Below the pieces are notes generated by a model that saw only the letters and a list, made by a program, of their open reading frames with translations, did not search any database and had not been told where the DNA came from. Both the position numbers and the translations under genes were made by a program. From Gillisella vitis (GTDB lineage: Bacteria > Pseudomonadota > Alphaproteobacteria > Rhizobiales > Rhizobiaceae), in assembly GCF_014204625.1 (NCBI RefSeq), contig NZ_JACHLU010000023.1, positions 1 to 64,000 of the forward strand: a DNA stretch of 64,000 bases, in the 5' to 3' direction. Below are positions 1 through 11,633 of this stretch, one piece after another. Each line of letters begins with the position of its first letter. Within the stretch, counting starts at the first letter, position 1.

Positions 1-18
1 ACCTCAGCTCAGTCATAA

Positions 19-1851
<1,833 letters not shown>

Positions 1852-1870
1852 GATGCTCTCCTCACGAATG

Positions 1871-2056
1871 TCAGGAGCGCGGCGGGCGGCGTTCCTTCAT
1901 CTGTTCCTCGTAGACCTCCCGCGCCGCGCGGCGAGCGAGCAGGCGTACCAGCTCGACCATGCGCGGATCGGGTCCGTCGCCGCGCCGCACGAGCGTCAGT
2001 TCCGGCTCGACGAGCCGGAGCGTACTCCTGTGCTTTGGGCTGTTGCCGTGGTCCAT
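1871..2056 (-). CDS. Small conserved protein upstream of the recombinase
   Basis: A 61-aa basic/acidic protein whose C-terminal half (VELVRLLARRAAREVYEEQ) looks like one amphipathic helix. I do not know its function. It ends 19 nt before the recombinase GTG, so the two are likely co-transcribed and it may be a recombinase accessory factor. The ATG at 2056 was chosen because the protein then begins just before its conserved-looking part. In-frame TTG (2125) and GTG (2098, with AAGGA four bases upstream) are alternatives. The roughly 290 bases between it and the metallopeptidase gene show no convincing gene. Confidence 0.55.
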   Translation of the reverse strand: MDHGNSPKHRSTLRLVEPELTLVRRGDGPDPRMVELVRLLARRAAREVYEEQMKERRPPRS

Positions 2057-2349
2057 CGTTGCGCCGTTCGAAGCCGATTGCAAGGTGATCGACTTCACGA
2101 TTTCCTTGATCGACAGTATAGGCAATGGAAATCGCGGTCGAATATTCGGCGGTGACGGGCGCTATCGGGATCGGGCGCGCGTAGTCCGGCGTTTGATGTC
2201 GAGCTATGGCGGACGGAAATGACCGCCCCATTGCCGGCTCATGTGCCGGTCGTTGAGGTCCATTCTGCATTGGCAAGCAGTACACCAATCTCAATTTGTC
2301 GGCTTCGCTGAAGGGGCAAGCCTGTCATCAGGCGGGTCACTCTGCTCCG

Positions 2350-3084
2350 TTATCGGAGTGCGGCTTCTAATTCCTCCTTTCGCTCCTTCCAATCGTGCAT
2401 CACTGTTTCAAGCAATGCGCGCCATCCATCGCCATGATCGGGGTAGAATGCATGTGCCAGTTCGTGGCAGATGACATAGTCAATCAACCGCAGACGCGCT
2501 CTTACCAAGTCTATGTTCAGCAAAACACGCCCACTTGGCGTATAGCTGCCCCACCTCTTCGCCATCGGACGAATGACCAGTGAAGGCCGCCTCAACCCTT
2601 TACAAATAAACGGCTCCAACACGATTTCGAATCGTTGGCGGAGGACCTCACGCGCTCTCAGTCGATAAAACGTCTGAAGGAGACGTCTGCAATGAGGTTG
2701 ATCGTCTGGAGTTCTGGCCGCAATCACCATACGGCCACCATCGATCCGCACATGAGGGTCATCAGATTTTTCGACAGAGAGCCGATACTGCCGACCAAGC
2801 AGAAGATGGGTCTCACCTGAAATGTACCGACGCTCCGGCGTAACCTTCGGTCTCTGGGCAATCGTATCGATCTGAGCGAATATCCAGGCACCTTTCCGGT
2901 GCGCTCTGGTTCGGATCTGTTCAATGCCCTCGCCAGCCGGGGCAAAGACAGTCACCTCTCCCGTCGGGCGAACATCAATGCGCAGTGTGCGCCTCACCGT
3001 GCGGGTCAATTCCGCTGTGATCCTGCGCTCTCCCCAACATATCTCGATTTGCTCGACCGACGGCGAGACCATGACTATCCTCAC
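2350..3084 (-). CDS. YgjP/SprT-like zinc metallopeptidase of the type I R-M operon
   Basis: A 244-aa protein with a zinc-binding HELAH motif at residues 207-211 and a likely third ligand, His217, in the order typical of YgjP-like (DUF45/SprT-type) metallohydrolases. The N-terminal two thirds is a beta-rich domain common to this family. It starts with GTG overlapping the HsdR stop (GTGA), so it is translationally coupled as the last gene of the restriction operon; an in-frame ATG at 3072 is an alternative. Such metallopeptidases are often found beside type I restriction genes. Its role there is not established and may be control of HsdR or of DNA-protein crosslinks. The family call is firm; the role is unknown. 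Confidence 0.85.
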   Translation of the reverse strand: MRIVMVSPSVEQIEICWGERRITAELTRTVRRTLRIDVRPTGEVTVFAPAGEGIEQIRTRAHRKGAWIFAQIDTIAQRPKVTPERRYISGETHLLLGRQYRLSVEKSDDPHVRIDGGRMVIAARTPDDQPHCRRLLQTFYRLRAREVLRQRFEIVLEPFICKGLRRPSLVIRPMAKRWGSYTPSGRVLLNIDLVRARLRLIDYVICHELAHAFYPDHGDGWRALLETVMHDWKERKEELEAALR

Positions 3085-6000
3085 TGAGCCAGCCGGACAC
3101 GCGCCGATGCCAGAACATCATCGACGATACCATCAAGAACACTCGGGTCGATCAGAACGCCCCGTTCTCCCCGCAGCTCCTCGAAAAAGAAATCGTCGAT
3201 ATCATTTCGAATGGCGTTCTCCACATCGCGGTCATATTGCCAGCCGACCTTGCGCCGACGCTGGATGATCTGACTAATCTGTAGAGCAATGTCGGCAGCC
3301 AAGTCTGGATCATTCATGCCGACTTTATCCAGGTTGCGCTTGGTCAATCCCCAGAACGTCTGGGCATGGCTGTCATCCCGAAGGCAGGCTGGCGTCGGAT
3401 CGGCTTCGTCCTGCCGGGTAAGCACCTTGTCCCGCAACGCCTTGATCTTCGAGAGATAGGTCAGGTCGCTGATCCGCCCTTTGTGGAAGTCTGCGATTGT
3501 GTCGCGCACAAGTTTTGAGAACTTCTCGAAGAAGATTGGATCTTCATCCCATTTCTCTTCAATCGAACGGGTCAATTGGTGGGCGATCGTATCCGCCACA
3601 GATGCATCGCTTTCGGTTTTTTCCTCCCGTCGCTCTTCAATCGCGATGTCGTCGAATATATTCAACGGCTCGACCAACGTTACGACGTCGCGTGCAATGA
3701 CGTGGCGATCCAGCAACTGACGAATGCGCTTTTCATAATCACGCCAGTCAACACGCTCGGCGTAACGAAGCGTGACTGCGGCACGCAGGGAGACGAACCG
3801 CCCGAGATCATCCTTCCAGCGCTTCAGCAGTTCCGGCTTCGTCGTCTCAATAAAGGCCGGAGAGGCAAGCGCCACCGTGAAAGCCCGCGAAAACGCCGAT
3901 AGGCGCTCATAGAAAGTGGCTCTGATCCCCTCATCCGCCAGAAGACGCGCATAGGCTTCCGCATCAAAAGTGTTCGAAACGGATTTGAACACGTCGAGCA
4001 AAGCGGCGTGCGCACCTGGCACCTTGTTCGCCTCTTCTCGAATAGCAACGACACTCCTGGCTATGTCCTCTGGGCTGAAGCCTTGCAAGGCATCGTAGCT
4101 TGCAAGCGCATCTCCGAGGTCTTTAAGGACGCCGGTGTAGTCGATGATGAAGCCAAAGGGCTTATCCGGCGCGCCGTCTTCGTCGAATACCCGATTGACG
4201 CGGGCGATGGCCTGCAAAAGTCCATGCTCCCGCAGCCGGCGGGCCACATAGAGCACCGTGTTGCGTGGCGCGTCGAAGCCCGTCAGGAGCTTATCGACAA
4301 CAATGATGATATCGGGGTCGCCGGGGCCTTTGAATTGCTCGACGATGGTTCTGTTATAGGCGTCCTCGCCCCCATGCCGCTCCATCATTTTGCGCCAGAA
4401 GGTACGCACGAGATCATCATCAGCTTCATCGACCTCGTCTTCGCTCTCGCGCATTTCCGGCGCAGAGATCACGACTTCCGTGGTGACAACGCCAAAATCG
4501 TCGAGGAGCTTCTTGAGCTGGATGGCGGCTCGCTTCGAGGGCGCCGCAAGCTGCCCCTTCAGCCCTGTCCCCTTGAAGTTGGCGGAAAAATGCTGGCCGA
4601 TATCGAAGGCGATCGACTGAAGCCTGGAATCCACGCCTTCGATCTCACGGGCGCGGCTCATCTTGCGCTTCAGATCGGCGCGTTGATCGTCGGAAAGACC
4701 GCGCGTGTGGACCTCGAACCAACGGTCGATCTGCGCGTCATCGACATCGGTAACGACTTCCCGCCCTTCATAGAGGAGCGGAACGACGGCCTTGTCATCG
4801 ACGGCATCTCGCATCGAATAGGCAGGCTGAACCAGCTCGCCAAATTTGGCGAACGTGCTCTTCTCCTTCTTGGCGATCGGCGTGCCTGTGAAGGCGATGA
4901 AGCAGGCATTGGGCAGCACCTCGCGCATGCGGGCGTGCAAGCTGTCGAGATTGCCGTACTGGCTACGATGGCTCTCATCGACCAATACAAAGATATCGGC
5001 CGAGGTATCGACGATCCGCCGCTTGTTGAGCCCGGCGCGAAATTTGTGAATGAGCGTGGTGATCACCGGGGTCTTGTCTTCGATCAGAGACAGCAGGTTT
5101 TCGCCCGTGGCGGCGCGCTTCGGCTCCTGGCCGGTGGCGCGGAACGTCTTGGTGATCTGGTCGTCGAGATCGGTACGATCCGTGACGATGACAATGCGCG
5201 CCGAAGCGTGCGCCATCGCGATGGACTTCGCCAGCATCACCATCGTCAGGCTCTTGCCCGACCCTTGCGTGTGCCAGACCACGCCTCCCTGGCGGCGGCC
5301 GACGGCGTCACGCTCCTCGATGCGCTTCAGCAACGTCTCGATGGCTGCCACCTGCTGATAGCGCGCAACCTTCTTGTGAGGACCGTCGAACAGCATATAG
5401 CGGCGTACCAGCCGCATGAAGCGCTCCGGCCGGCAGAGACCGACGATCGTTTCATCCAAAGGCGTGACGAACCGGTGTTCCTCCATTAGGCCGTCATGAC
5501 GCTTCATATGCGTGGCGAAATCGAGGGCCACGCGCTTGCCCTCCACGGTGTCGAGCGGCCGATTGACCACGTCCACAGCGAAGCCCGACGGGTCTTCGCG
5601 TTCCTTCCACACGCTCCAAAGCTTGCGCGGTGTTCCGACGGTGCCGTAGCGAGGATCGTAGCTGTTGGCTGACAGCAGCAGCTGAGCGGAATAGAACAGC
5701 GCCGGCACACCTTCGCCCGCTTTCTGATTACGGATTTGCTGGCTGACGCCCTGATCGGCGGAAACGTGTGAAGCCTTGACCTCGATCACGCCTAAAGGAA
5801 TGCCATTCACGAGAAGAACGAGATCGACACGGATGGTCGGCCCGCCTACTTCGCTGACGGTATACTCGCTTGCCACCTGAAATGTGTTGGCGCGCCAGTC
5901 GTTCCAGTCGATGAACTTGAACGGCCACTCACGAGACGTGACGCCGATGGATTGCGGCAACGCGATGCCGAGCAGCAGGTCGTCGGTCATCCGTTCGTTG

Positions 6001-6284
6001 GCGCGCACGACGCCCTCGGGGATGCGCTCGGCGAGCCGACGAACCGCAGCATCGATATTCGCTTCGGAGAACGGATAAGCCCGTCCATCGACATGAATGC
6101 GGTTGATCCGCGCCAGATCATCCCGGAGCTGGGTTTCGAGGAAAGGCAGCGTCCGCCGTCCGTCGCGCCATTGATCGGTCTCCGCCCGGGTCACGTAGCG
6201 CCAGCCGCAATTGATCAGAGTATTTAGTGCCTGAAGCTGGGCTCCACCGGCTTCGGACACAGGGAATTCGGGGGAATGGTTCAA
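3081..6284 (-). CDS. hsdR: Type I restriction enzyme, R (endonuclease/translocase) subunit
   Basis: With the TTG start chosen here it is 1067 aa. The N-terminal nuclease domain has the PD-(D/E)XK core (D154 in IRVDLVLL, E168-V-K170). The superfamily 2 motor follows, with Walker A GSGKS near 341-345, DESH near 436 and TGTP near 466, then helicase domain 2 and a long helical C-terminus for binding HsdM. It hydrolyses ATP to translocate DNA and cleaves away from the recognition site. The TTG at 6284 was chosen because it overlaps the stop of the upstream DUF6119 gene (TTGA) and no ATG lies near. The frame stays open to 6371, where the residues do not look like HsdR. All catalytic motifs are intact. 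Confidence 0.93.
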   Translation of the reverse strand: MNHSPEFPVSEAGGAQLQALNTLINCGWRYVTRAETDQWRDGRRTLPFLETQLRDDLARINRIHVDGRAYPFSEANIDAAVRRLAERIPEGVVRANERMTDDLLLGIALPQSIGVTSREWPFKFIDWNDWRANTFQVASEYTVSEVGGPTIRVDLVLLVNGIPLGVIEVKASHVSADQGVSQQIRNQKAGEGVPALFYSAQLLLSANSYDPRYGTVGTPRKLWSVWKEREDPSGFAVDVVNRPLDTVEGKRVALDFATHMKRHDGLMEEHRFVTPLDETIVGLCRPERFMRLVRRYMLFDGPHKKVARYQQVAAIETLLKRIEERDAVGRRQGGVVWHTQGSGKSLTMVMLAKSIAMAHASARIVIVTDRTDLDDQITKTFRATGQEPKRAATGENLLSLIEDKTPVITTLIHKFRAGLNKRRIVDTSADIFVLVDESHRSQYGNLDSLHARMREVLPNACFIAFTGTPIAKKEKSTFAKFGELVQPAYSMRDAVDDKAVVPLLYEGREVVTDVDDAQIDRWFEVHTRGLSDDQRADLKRKMSRAREIEGVDSRLQSIAFDIGQHFSANFKGTGLKGQLAAPSKRAAIQLKKLLDDFGVVTTEVVISAPEMRESEDEVDEADDDLVRTFWRKMMERHGGEDAYNRTIVEQFKGPGDPDIIIVVDKLLTGFDAPRNTVLYVARRLREHGLLQAIARVNRVFDEDGAPDKPFGFIIDYTGVLKDLGDALASYDALQGFSPEDIARSVVAIREEANKVPGAHAALLDVFKSVSNTFDAEAYARLLADEGIRATFYERLSAFSRAFTVALASPAFIETTKPELLKRWKDDLGRFVSLRAAVTLRYAERVDWRDYEKRIRQLLDRHVIARDVVTLVEPLNIFDDIAIEERREEKTESDASVADTIAHQLTRSIEEKWDEDPIFFEKFSKLVRDTIADFHKGRISDLTYLSKIKALRDKVLTRQDEADPTPACLRDDSHAQTFWGLTKRNLDKVGMNDPDLAADIALQISQIIQRRRKVGWQYDRDVENAIRNDIDDFFFEELRGERGVLIDPSVLDGIVDDVLASARVRLAQ

Positions 6285-7939
6285 AGCGTTGTGCCCCCGC
6301 CACCAGCTTTTGGTCCGCGCTTCGCCTTCTTCGTTGTTGGAGCCGGCTTCGTAATCCACGCAAACGCGCACTTGTAGCCAAGAGCCCGCAACTCGTTGGC
6401 GGCCTGCCGAAAAGTGACCAAACTGAAAAACGGTAATCGGCTTGCACCAGCGCCAGCACCAGAGCAGAGCACCGCATAAACAATGAGGTGGCTCGCCTCA
6501 CTGAACGGAGACGCGGAATCCGCCACGAGCGCCTGATAGCCAGTCAGGCCACGTGCAGCCTCCTGGATAAGGATTTCTGCGCGCAACCGATCGCGAAACG
6601 CGCCGTCCATCTTCATGACTCGGGCAGATACTGTACCCTGGTTGAAAAGATGGCTGAGGCGAGATGATGAGGTCTGATCCTTCACGTGGATCATCGCCCC
6701 ATCGTTGGCGATAAAATCGCATGCTTCGATTGCATAGGATGCGCCGGTCGGCTTCACCAGTTTGCGATCAAGGCAGAGCATATTGTGACCGCCGCCGGCA
6801 ATTCGGTTGTTATATTTCTCTTCGTTCTCATCAGCTAAGGCAGCCGGCATGACATGTGGCGTGACTTTGGCGAAGAAGGCGGCAACTTCCGTCGCAAGAT
6901 TTGTGTCGATCCGATACCAGCGATCGGCCGACAGCACATATTTCTCGCCATTCAGATCGGTTTCAAAGACTAGGCATTCCCTGATGCGCCAGCTCTGCCC
7001 GTCGTCCTTGCCTTCGTCATTGCATTCGTGGACTTTGTGGCCAGCGAGATGCTCGACGAGATAAGGTCCAAACGTCTTTTCCTTCAGGTCATCGACATAG
7101 CCGCCGATTTCCAAGTCGGTGTGGATATTGGAGCTGTTGAACCCCTTATAGCGAATGTGCCGCGCTTTCTCGGGATCGTAGATCACGGGATAGGCAAGAT
7201 GTAGCGTGTCCGGAATTGCGGCTGTCAAGCAGCTATTGAGCGCGACAACCAGCGCCGCGTCCAGGAGATCGATCGTTGCCTTATCACGGACGTGCTTGAT
7301 CTGGTCGATCCACGCGAAGTTGGTCTTGTAATCAGTCTTGCCAAAGGCTGAGAGCGCATCGGCGCAAATTTGTGGCAGATCGCTGACGTCCATCTCCTTC
7401 GTCAGAGTCAGGCCGTCGCTGCCCGCGACTCTTGAAGCAAAGGTCGTGTTCGTCGGTTCGCCAGCAAGACCTCGAACGATATCCCGCTCGATGTCGATGC
7501 TGAAAGCTGTCTGATCGGACCGGCGGGCCGTCTGCGTTCTACGCGAAGTGGTGTTTTCGTCAGGCGTGCGGATATCGGCGCTACGGAGCTTATCGGGGTC
7601 GACAGTGTTCAAGACCACCCGCAGGCCGAAATCCTGCTCAAAGGCATCCGGATCGAGCTTCACATGACCAAGGCCGAACGACACCGCGAACCAACGCCCC
7701 GACGCTTGGACGAAGACGAGCCCGTAAGCGGTGGAGTTCGTGAGCTTGGCCTTTTCCTCCGCCGTCAAGTCGAGGAATTTAGCCCATTTAGGCGCGCCGC
7801 CGCCGATGGTGTCGAGCGAGATTTGAGCGCCGTCCAGCTTGGCCCAAGCAGACAGTTCCACGCCACCCCGAACGCTGTCGGCGGGCTGCTTACCTGCTCG
7901 CAGCAGTCGGATCGAAACAGTTTGAGACTTCTTCGTCAT
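6281..7939 (-). CDS. DUF6119 (TIGR04141-type) protein inside the R-M operon
   Basis: A 552-aa protein that I recognise by the block GRWFAVSFGLGHVKL...FGLRVVLNTVDPDKLRS and the later DIERDIVRGLAGEP...TFASRVAGSDGL as the sporadically distributed DUF6119/TIGR04141 family. The biochemical function is not known to me. It starts with ATG overlapping the HsdS stop (ATGA) and ends overlapping the HsdR start (TTGA), so it is an integral operon member rather than a bystander. Being placed between the specificity and nuclease subunits suggests it modifies or controls restriction, or is a second effector. That role is inferred from position only. Confidence 0.8.
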   Translation of the reverse strand: MTKKSQTVSIRLLRAGKQPADSVRGGVELSAWAKLDGAQISLDTIGGGAPKWAKFLDLTAEEKAKLTNSTAYGLVFVQASGRWFAVSFGLGHVKLDPDAFEQDFGLRVVLNTVDPDKLRSADIRTPDENTTSRRTQTARRSDQTAFSIDIERDIVRGLAGEPTNTTFASRVAGSDGLTLTKEMDVSDLPQICADALSAFGKTDYKTNFAWIDQIKHVRDKATIDLLDAALVVALNSCLTAAIPDTLHLAYPVIYDPEKARHIRYKGFNSSNIHTDLEIGGYVDDLKEKTFGPYLVEHLAGHKVHECNDEGKDDGQSWRIRECLVFETDLNGEKYVLSADRWYRIDTNLATEVAAFFAKVTPHVMPAALADENEEKYNNRIAGGGHNMLCLDRKLVKPTGASYAIEACDFIANDGAMIHVKDQTSSSRLSHLFNQGTVSARVMKMDGAFRDRLRAEILIQEAARGLTGYQALVADSASPFSEASHLIVYAVLCSGAGAGASRLPFFSLVTFRQAANELRALGYKCAFAWITKPAPTTKKAKRGPKAGGGGTTL

Positions 7940-9117
7940 GACACGGCCCCCAGATTTGCTTGACGAGGTGCAGACGATGGATCGAAGTGCTCGTCGAGCC
8001 GCCGCTCACCAGTGAGCAGTTTTTGCATCAGACCGCGTTTTTGGGTGCGGAGCGCCTTGGAATATCTCAGGTAAAGTGACTGCTGTTTCTCATGAGCATC
8101 CAACGTGGCACAAATGACAGCCTGCTTATCAATATCCGGTAGGGGGATTCTGATCTCGGCCAGATCGTTCTCATTGATCGCAGGATAGCCGGACCCGGTC
8201 AGTCGGGCGTAAACCTGCCGTTCGACAAGGTTGCTTACGAGCAGGTGCTTCAGATAGCCGACCATGCAAGATTCCGTCGGCTCCAGAATCGAATACCCTG
8301 TCGAGTACACGATGTCTGGTCGGCTCTTCGCTGTAAAAAGACGCCTTAGCAATGGGCGAACTGTCGAATATACCACTGCCTCGTTGGCAACAAGGCGTCG
8401 AGCTCGAGATGGAGCATTCTTGAATACGATGCGACCAGAAAGCTCTCGTTCTGAGCCATCTTCCGCAGCAGCTATATCAAAGTAGTCAAATTCAAACTTC
8501 GGATCTGTGCTGGCAGGAAGGCTTCGAACGTTAATTTCAGCAATTTGATCCAGACGTAGAGTGGGTGCCCTCTCAAGTTCCGCAAATGCATTTAGTTTGC
8601 TACGGTACGCTAATCTGTTGGCTGAGATCAGGCGTTCTGCCTGATCGATGGCCTGATCCCAAGCATCAAGAACAGCAGCAATTTTTTTCTGCTGATTAAG
8701 AGGCGGCGCTACAACGGGGATTTCCGAGAACGAGTCAAAATAGAGCCTTAACCTGTCTTCCGTCAGACCATGTGAATAGGCCCAGAAGAGATGAATCATT
8801 CTTGCTGATTTGAACCAGTGATACGCAAATCTTGAATAGATGTTTTCCTTTGGCTGGAGAACAACGTATGCCGGACTGACAATGCCATCGGCTTCCGCAA
8901 GGCCGCAGGCACCTTGCCACATCCTCATCATGTTGTAGGCAATATCGCCCCGACGAACGAGCAGGTGCTGGTCTGGTCGAAGCGCGGACGCAGTGAGCCT
9001 GTCAAGGTCCTCGCGGGGAACCAAGCTGTCATTCATGGTCACGGACATGACGGGCAACCCCGGAGCGCCCGGCTCTTGTCGATTGGTGAAAAAGTCTCCC
9101 AAGTGTAACTGCTTCAT
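7936..9117 (-). CDS. hsdS: Type I restriction-modification specificity subunit, full length
   Basis: A 393-aa protein with two target-recognition halves (about 1-170 and 185-370), each ending in the helical spacer typical of HsdS (NQQKKIAAVLDAWDQAI near 145 and DKQAVICATLDAHEKQQ near 330), plus QKRGLMQKLLTGERRL near the C-terminus, the usual HsdS signature. It selects the bipartite DNA target and docks HsdM and HsdR. The start is ATG at 9117 with a strong AAGGAGG seven bases upstream; it overlaps the GIY-YIG stop (ATGA). The DNA target cannot be read from sequence alone. Confidence 0.92.
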   Translation of the reverse strand: MKQLHLGDFFTNRQEPGAPGLPVMSVTMNDSLVPREDLDRLTASALRPDQHLLVRRGDIAYNMMRMWQGACGLAEADGIVSPAYVVLQPKENIYSRFAYHWFKSARMIHLFWAYSHGLTEDRLRLYFDSFSEIPVVAPPLNQQKKIAAVLDAWDQAIDQAERLISANRLAYRSKLNAFAELERAPTLRLDQIAEINVRSLPASTDPKFEFDYFDIAAAEDGSERELSGRIVFKNAPSRARRLVANEAVVYSTVRPLLRRLFTAKSRPDIVYSTGYSILEPTESCMVGYLKHLLVSNLVERQVYARLTGSGYPAINENDLAEIRIPLPDIDKQAVICATLDAHEKQQSLYLRYSKALRTQKRGLMQKLLTGERRLDEHFDPSSAPRQANLGAVS

Positions 9118-10064
9118 GCCGCGCCTCCTTGCTCGATCAGGCTCGCGCGCCATTCGCCGTATCTCTGGCCAGTTACCGCATGCCGCCAGAACTCTCGTCC
9201 ATTCACATTTCCTCCAAACACGACGGAGCCAGCACCAGACGGAGAGTCAAACGCAACGTCGGCAGTGAATCGGAGTGCTTTGCCGTCCTCCGTGGGTACA
9301 AGCGTCCCTGCTTCGCGAAGCTGCTTCCGCTTGCGGAGAATAAAATCAGATGCGCTGGCGTTTTCACGCATACGCGCTAAAGACCCGGCAAGGACGACGA
9401 ATTCGTCACCGGACTCTCGGGCCTTAGCCTCGGATGCTCCGTCCCTTGATACAAACTCCGGCAGTTGTTTTGCCGTTTGATCGGATGCAGCATCTTGCGA
9501 AGCACTCGCCCCGGCCTCCTGTCCCGCCGGACGCAGCACATCGAACCCGAGCACCGGCAGTAGAATCTCGATCTCGTCGAGCACCCGCTCCATGTCGGCG
9601 ATTTCCGGCTCCGGCAGCCCCTTGAAGGGCGGTTCGGTGCCGTTGACCAGCTTGGCGCGGCCCGCATTGCGGATGGCGGCGATGATCCGGCTTTCCAGAT
9701 AGCGGCCATGGGCCTTGGTCAGGTTTTCGTCCTTGGAAACGACCAACACCGCCCGCGTAAAGAACTCCTTCGACTCGTCACCGTCATGCGCGGCAAGGCG
9801 GGTCTTCACCTGGTCGCCTTCGCCGACATAGACGAGCTGCCGGCCCGGCAAATCCGGGTCCGGTCCGACGAGGAGATAGATACCGGTGCGGACCGCCTCT
9901 TCCCGCCGGATCAGATCGGGCAGGGCGGTGCGGGAGGCGACGGCGGCGCGCACCGACGAGATGCCGAGTTCGGCCGTGATGACGCCGGACGGCGAGCCAT
10001 CGACCAGATAGAGTTTCAAGGTGCGGCCGCGCCGGGAGGCGGTGCGTGAAGGAGCCTCAGACAT
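9114..10064 (-). CDS. GIY-YIG nuclease family protein with C-terminal DUF4357
   Basis: A 316-aa protein. The GIY-YIG-type core is visible as TGIYLLVG (GIY near 61-63) and LVYVGEGD (near 77-84), followed by a conserved LESRIIAAI helix. After a low-complexity Ala/Ser/Asp linker (about 185-235) comes a DUF4357-like C-terminus (SPSGAGSVVFGGNVNGREFW). Proteins of this build are found in restriction and defence loci. Nuclease activity is plausible but not proven here. It overlaps the HsdM stop by 8 bp and the HsdS start by 4 bp, so it is coupled to both. The ATG at 10064 was chosen; a TTG nine bases upstream is too close to the ribosome-binding site. Confidence 0.85.
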   Translation of the reverse strand: MSEAPSRTASRRGRTLKLYLVDGSPSGVITAELGISSVRAAVASRTALPDLIRREEAVRTGIYLLVGPDPDLPGRQLVYVGEGDQVKTRLAAHDGDESKEFFTRAVLVVSKDENLTKAHGRYLESRIIAAIRNAGRAKLVNGTEPPFKGLPEPEIADMERVLDEIEILLPVLGFDVLRPAGQEAGASASQDAASDQTAKQLPEFVSRDGASEAKARESGDEFVVLAGSLARMRENASASDFILRKRKQLREAGTLVPTEDGKALRFTADVAFDSPSGAGSVVFGGNVNGREFWRHAVTGQRYGEWRASLIEQGGAA

Positions 10065-11625
10065 TGATGCCAAGCTCCTTCAGATAGGCATTCATCTTCT
10101 TGCGCGTCTCGGCGAGCTGGCCTTCGAGGTCGCGGATTTCGTCCTGCACCGCCTGGAGGTTGACTTCAGGCTCCGGTTCGAACGTGTCGACGTAACGCGG
10201 GATGTTGAGATTGAAGCCGTTGGCCTCGATTTCCTGGAACGTCGCCTTGTGCGAATAGCGCTCGATCTCCGCACGGCTGCGATAGGTCTCGACGATCGTT
10301 TTCACGTTGTCGTCGGTCAGCCGGTTCTGTTTCTTGCCCGGCTCGAAATCGCGGCTGGCGTCGATGAAGAGAATGTCACGCTCGTGCGAGCGCAGCCCAT
10401 CCGTCTCGCGGGATTTGTCGAACACCATGATGCAAACGGGAATGCCAGTGGTCGGGAAGAGCTGCGCCGGCAGTCCGATCACGGCATCAAGGAGATTGTC
10501 CCGGATCAGCTTCTCGCGGATCTTGCCCTCGGCCCCGGAGCGGAAGAGAACGCCGTGCGGCGCAACCACGACGACACGCCCGACGGACGGCCTTGCGATC
10601 GCCAGCATGTGCAGGATGAAGGCGTAATCGCCGCGACTCTTGGGCGGCATGTGCGGGGTGAAGCGCTTGTAGGGGTCGGGGAGGGCGTTCCCTTCCGAAT
10701 CCGTGTTGCCCCACCACTTGTCGAGGCTGAACGGCGGATTGGCGACCACCACGTCGAACCGCATCAGGTGATCGCTTTCGATCAGCGTCGGCGAGTTGAG
10801 CGTGTCGCACCAGTCGATGCGCGCGCTGTCCTGGGCATGCAGCAGCATGTTGAGCCGGGCGAGCGAGCGCGTGCTGCCGTTCGATTCCTGGCCGAAAAGC
10901 TGGAAATTGGCGTCGGGCACTTCCTCGCCGGCGCGCAGCAACAACGATGCCGAGCCACAGGCCGGATCGCAAATCCGGTCACCGGACTTCGGATTGGCGA
11001 GTTTAGCGACAACCTCCGACACCTTGCGCGGCGTGAAGAACTCGCCCGCCTTCTTGCCCGCATCGGACGCGAAACGCTCGATCAGGAAGATGTAGGCATC
11101 GCCGAGGATATCTTCGGACGTCTCGGACAGGTCGAGACCGGGTTTGGCGAAATCCTCCAGCAACATCTTCAGCCGCCGATTGCGGTCCTTGGTCTGTCCC
11201 AGGTTCGTTTCGGAGTTGAAGTCGATCGCGCGGAAGAGACCACCGAGTTTGCCTTCGTTGGCCTTTTCGATCGCATCCAGGACGATGTTGATCAGCTCGC
11301 CAATGTTGTCGCGCCCACGACGCTCATGGAGGCTGTAGAAATCGCCGAGAAAGCTCTCCTCCACATCGTTGGTCTTGCTGTTCTTCAACTCTACGGTTGG
11401 CAGCTTGAAGCGCTCACGATCCAGGCGGCGCTGGATGCGGAGTTCATCGCCGCCGAATTCGCGGCGGAACTCTTCAACGTGCTTGCGGCGCACATCGCTG
11501 ATGTATTTCAGGAAGAGGGCGGTGAGCACATAGTCCTTGTACTGCGTGGCATCGACAGCGCCGCGGAAGGTGTCGCAGGCGCGCCAAACGGCCGAAAGAA
11601 TGTCTTCTTGCTGAAGGGTGGGCAT
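10057..11625 (-). CDS. hsdM: Type I restriction-modification DNA methyltransferase subunit
   Basis: A 522-aa N6-adenine methyltransferase. The N-terminal helical HsdM domain (about 1-150) is followed by the SAM-binding motif DPACGS (220-225) and the catalytic NPPF motif (296-299). The C-terminal coiled coil (RDLEGQLAETRKKMNAYL) is the normal contact to HsdS. It methylates the HsdS-chosen site to protect host and element DNA. The ATG at 11625 has GGAGA five bases upstream, merged with the stop codon of the half-HsdS gene. All core motifs are intact. Confidence 0.95.
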   Translation of the reverse strand: MPTLQQEDILSAVWRACDTFRGAVDATQYKDYVLTALFLKYISDVRRKHVEEFRREFGGDELRIQRRLDRERFKLPTVELKNSKTNDVEESFLGDFYSLHERRGRDNIGELINIVLDAIEKANEGKLGGLFRAIDFNSETNLGQTKDRNRRLKMLLEDFAKPGLDLSETSEDILGDAYIFLIERFASDAGKKAGEFFTPRKVSEVVAKLANPKSGDRICDPACGSASLLLRAGEEVPDANFQLFGQESNGSTRSLARLNMLLHAQDSARIDWCDTLNSPTLIESDHLMRFDVVVANPPFSLDKWWGNTDSEGNALPDPYKRFTPHMPPKSRGDYAFILHMLAIARPSVGRVVVVAPHGVLFRSGAEGKIREKLIRDNLLDAVIGLPAQLFPTTGIPVCIMVFDKSRETDGLRSHERDILFIDASRDFEPGKKQNRLTDDNVKTIVETYRSRAEIERYSHKATFQEIEANGFNLNIPRYVDTFEPEPEVNLQAVQDEIRDLEGQLAETRKKMNAYLKELGINV

Positions 11626-11633
11626 GACGTCTC

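Noticed and set aside
4008..5489. 493-codon plus-strand open frame opposite hsdR
   Set aside because: It lies wholly antisense to the conserved helicase domain of HsdR and has no family motif.
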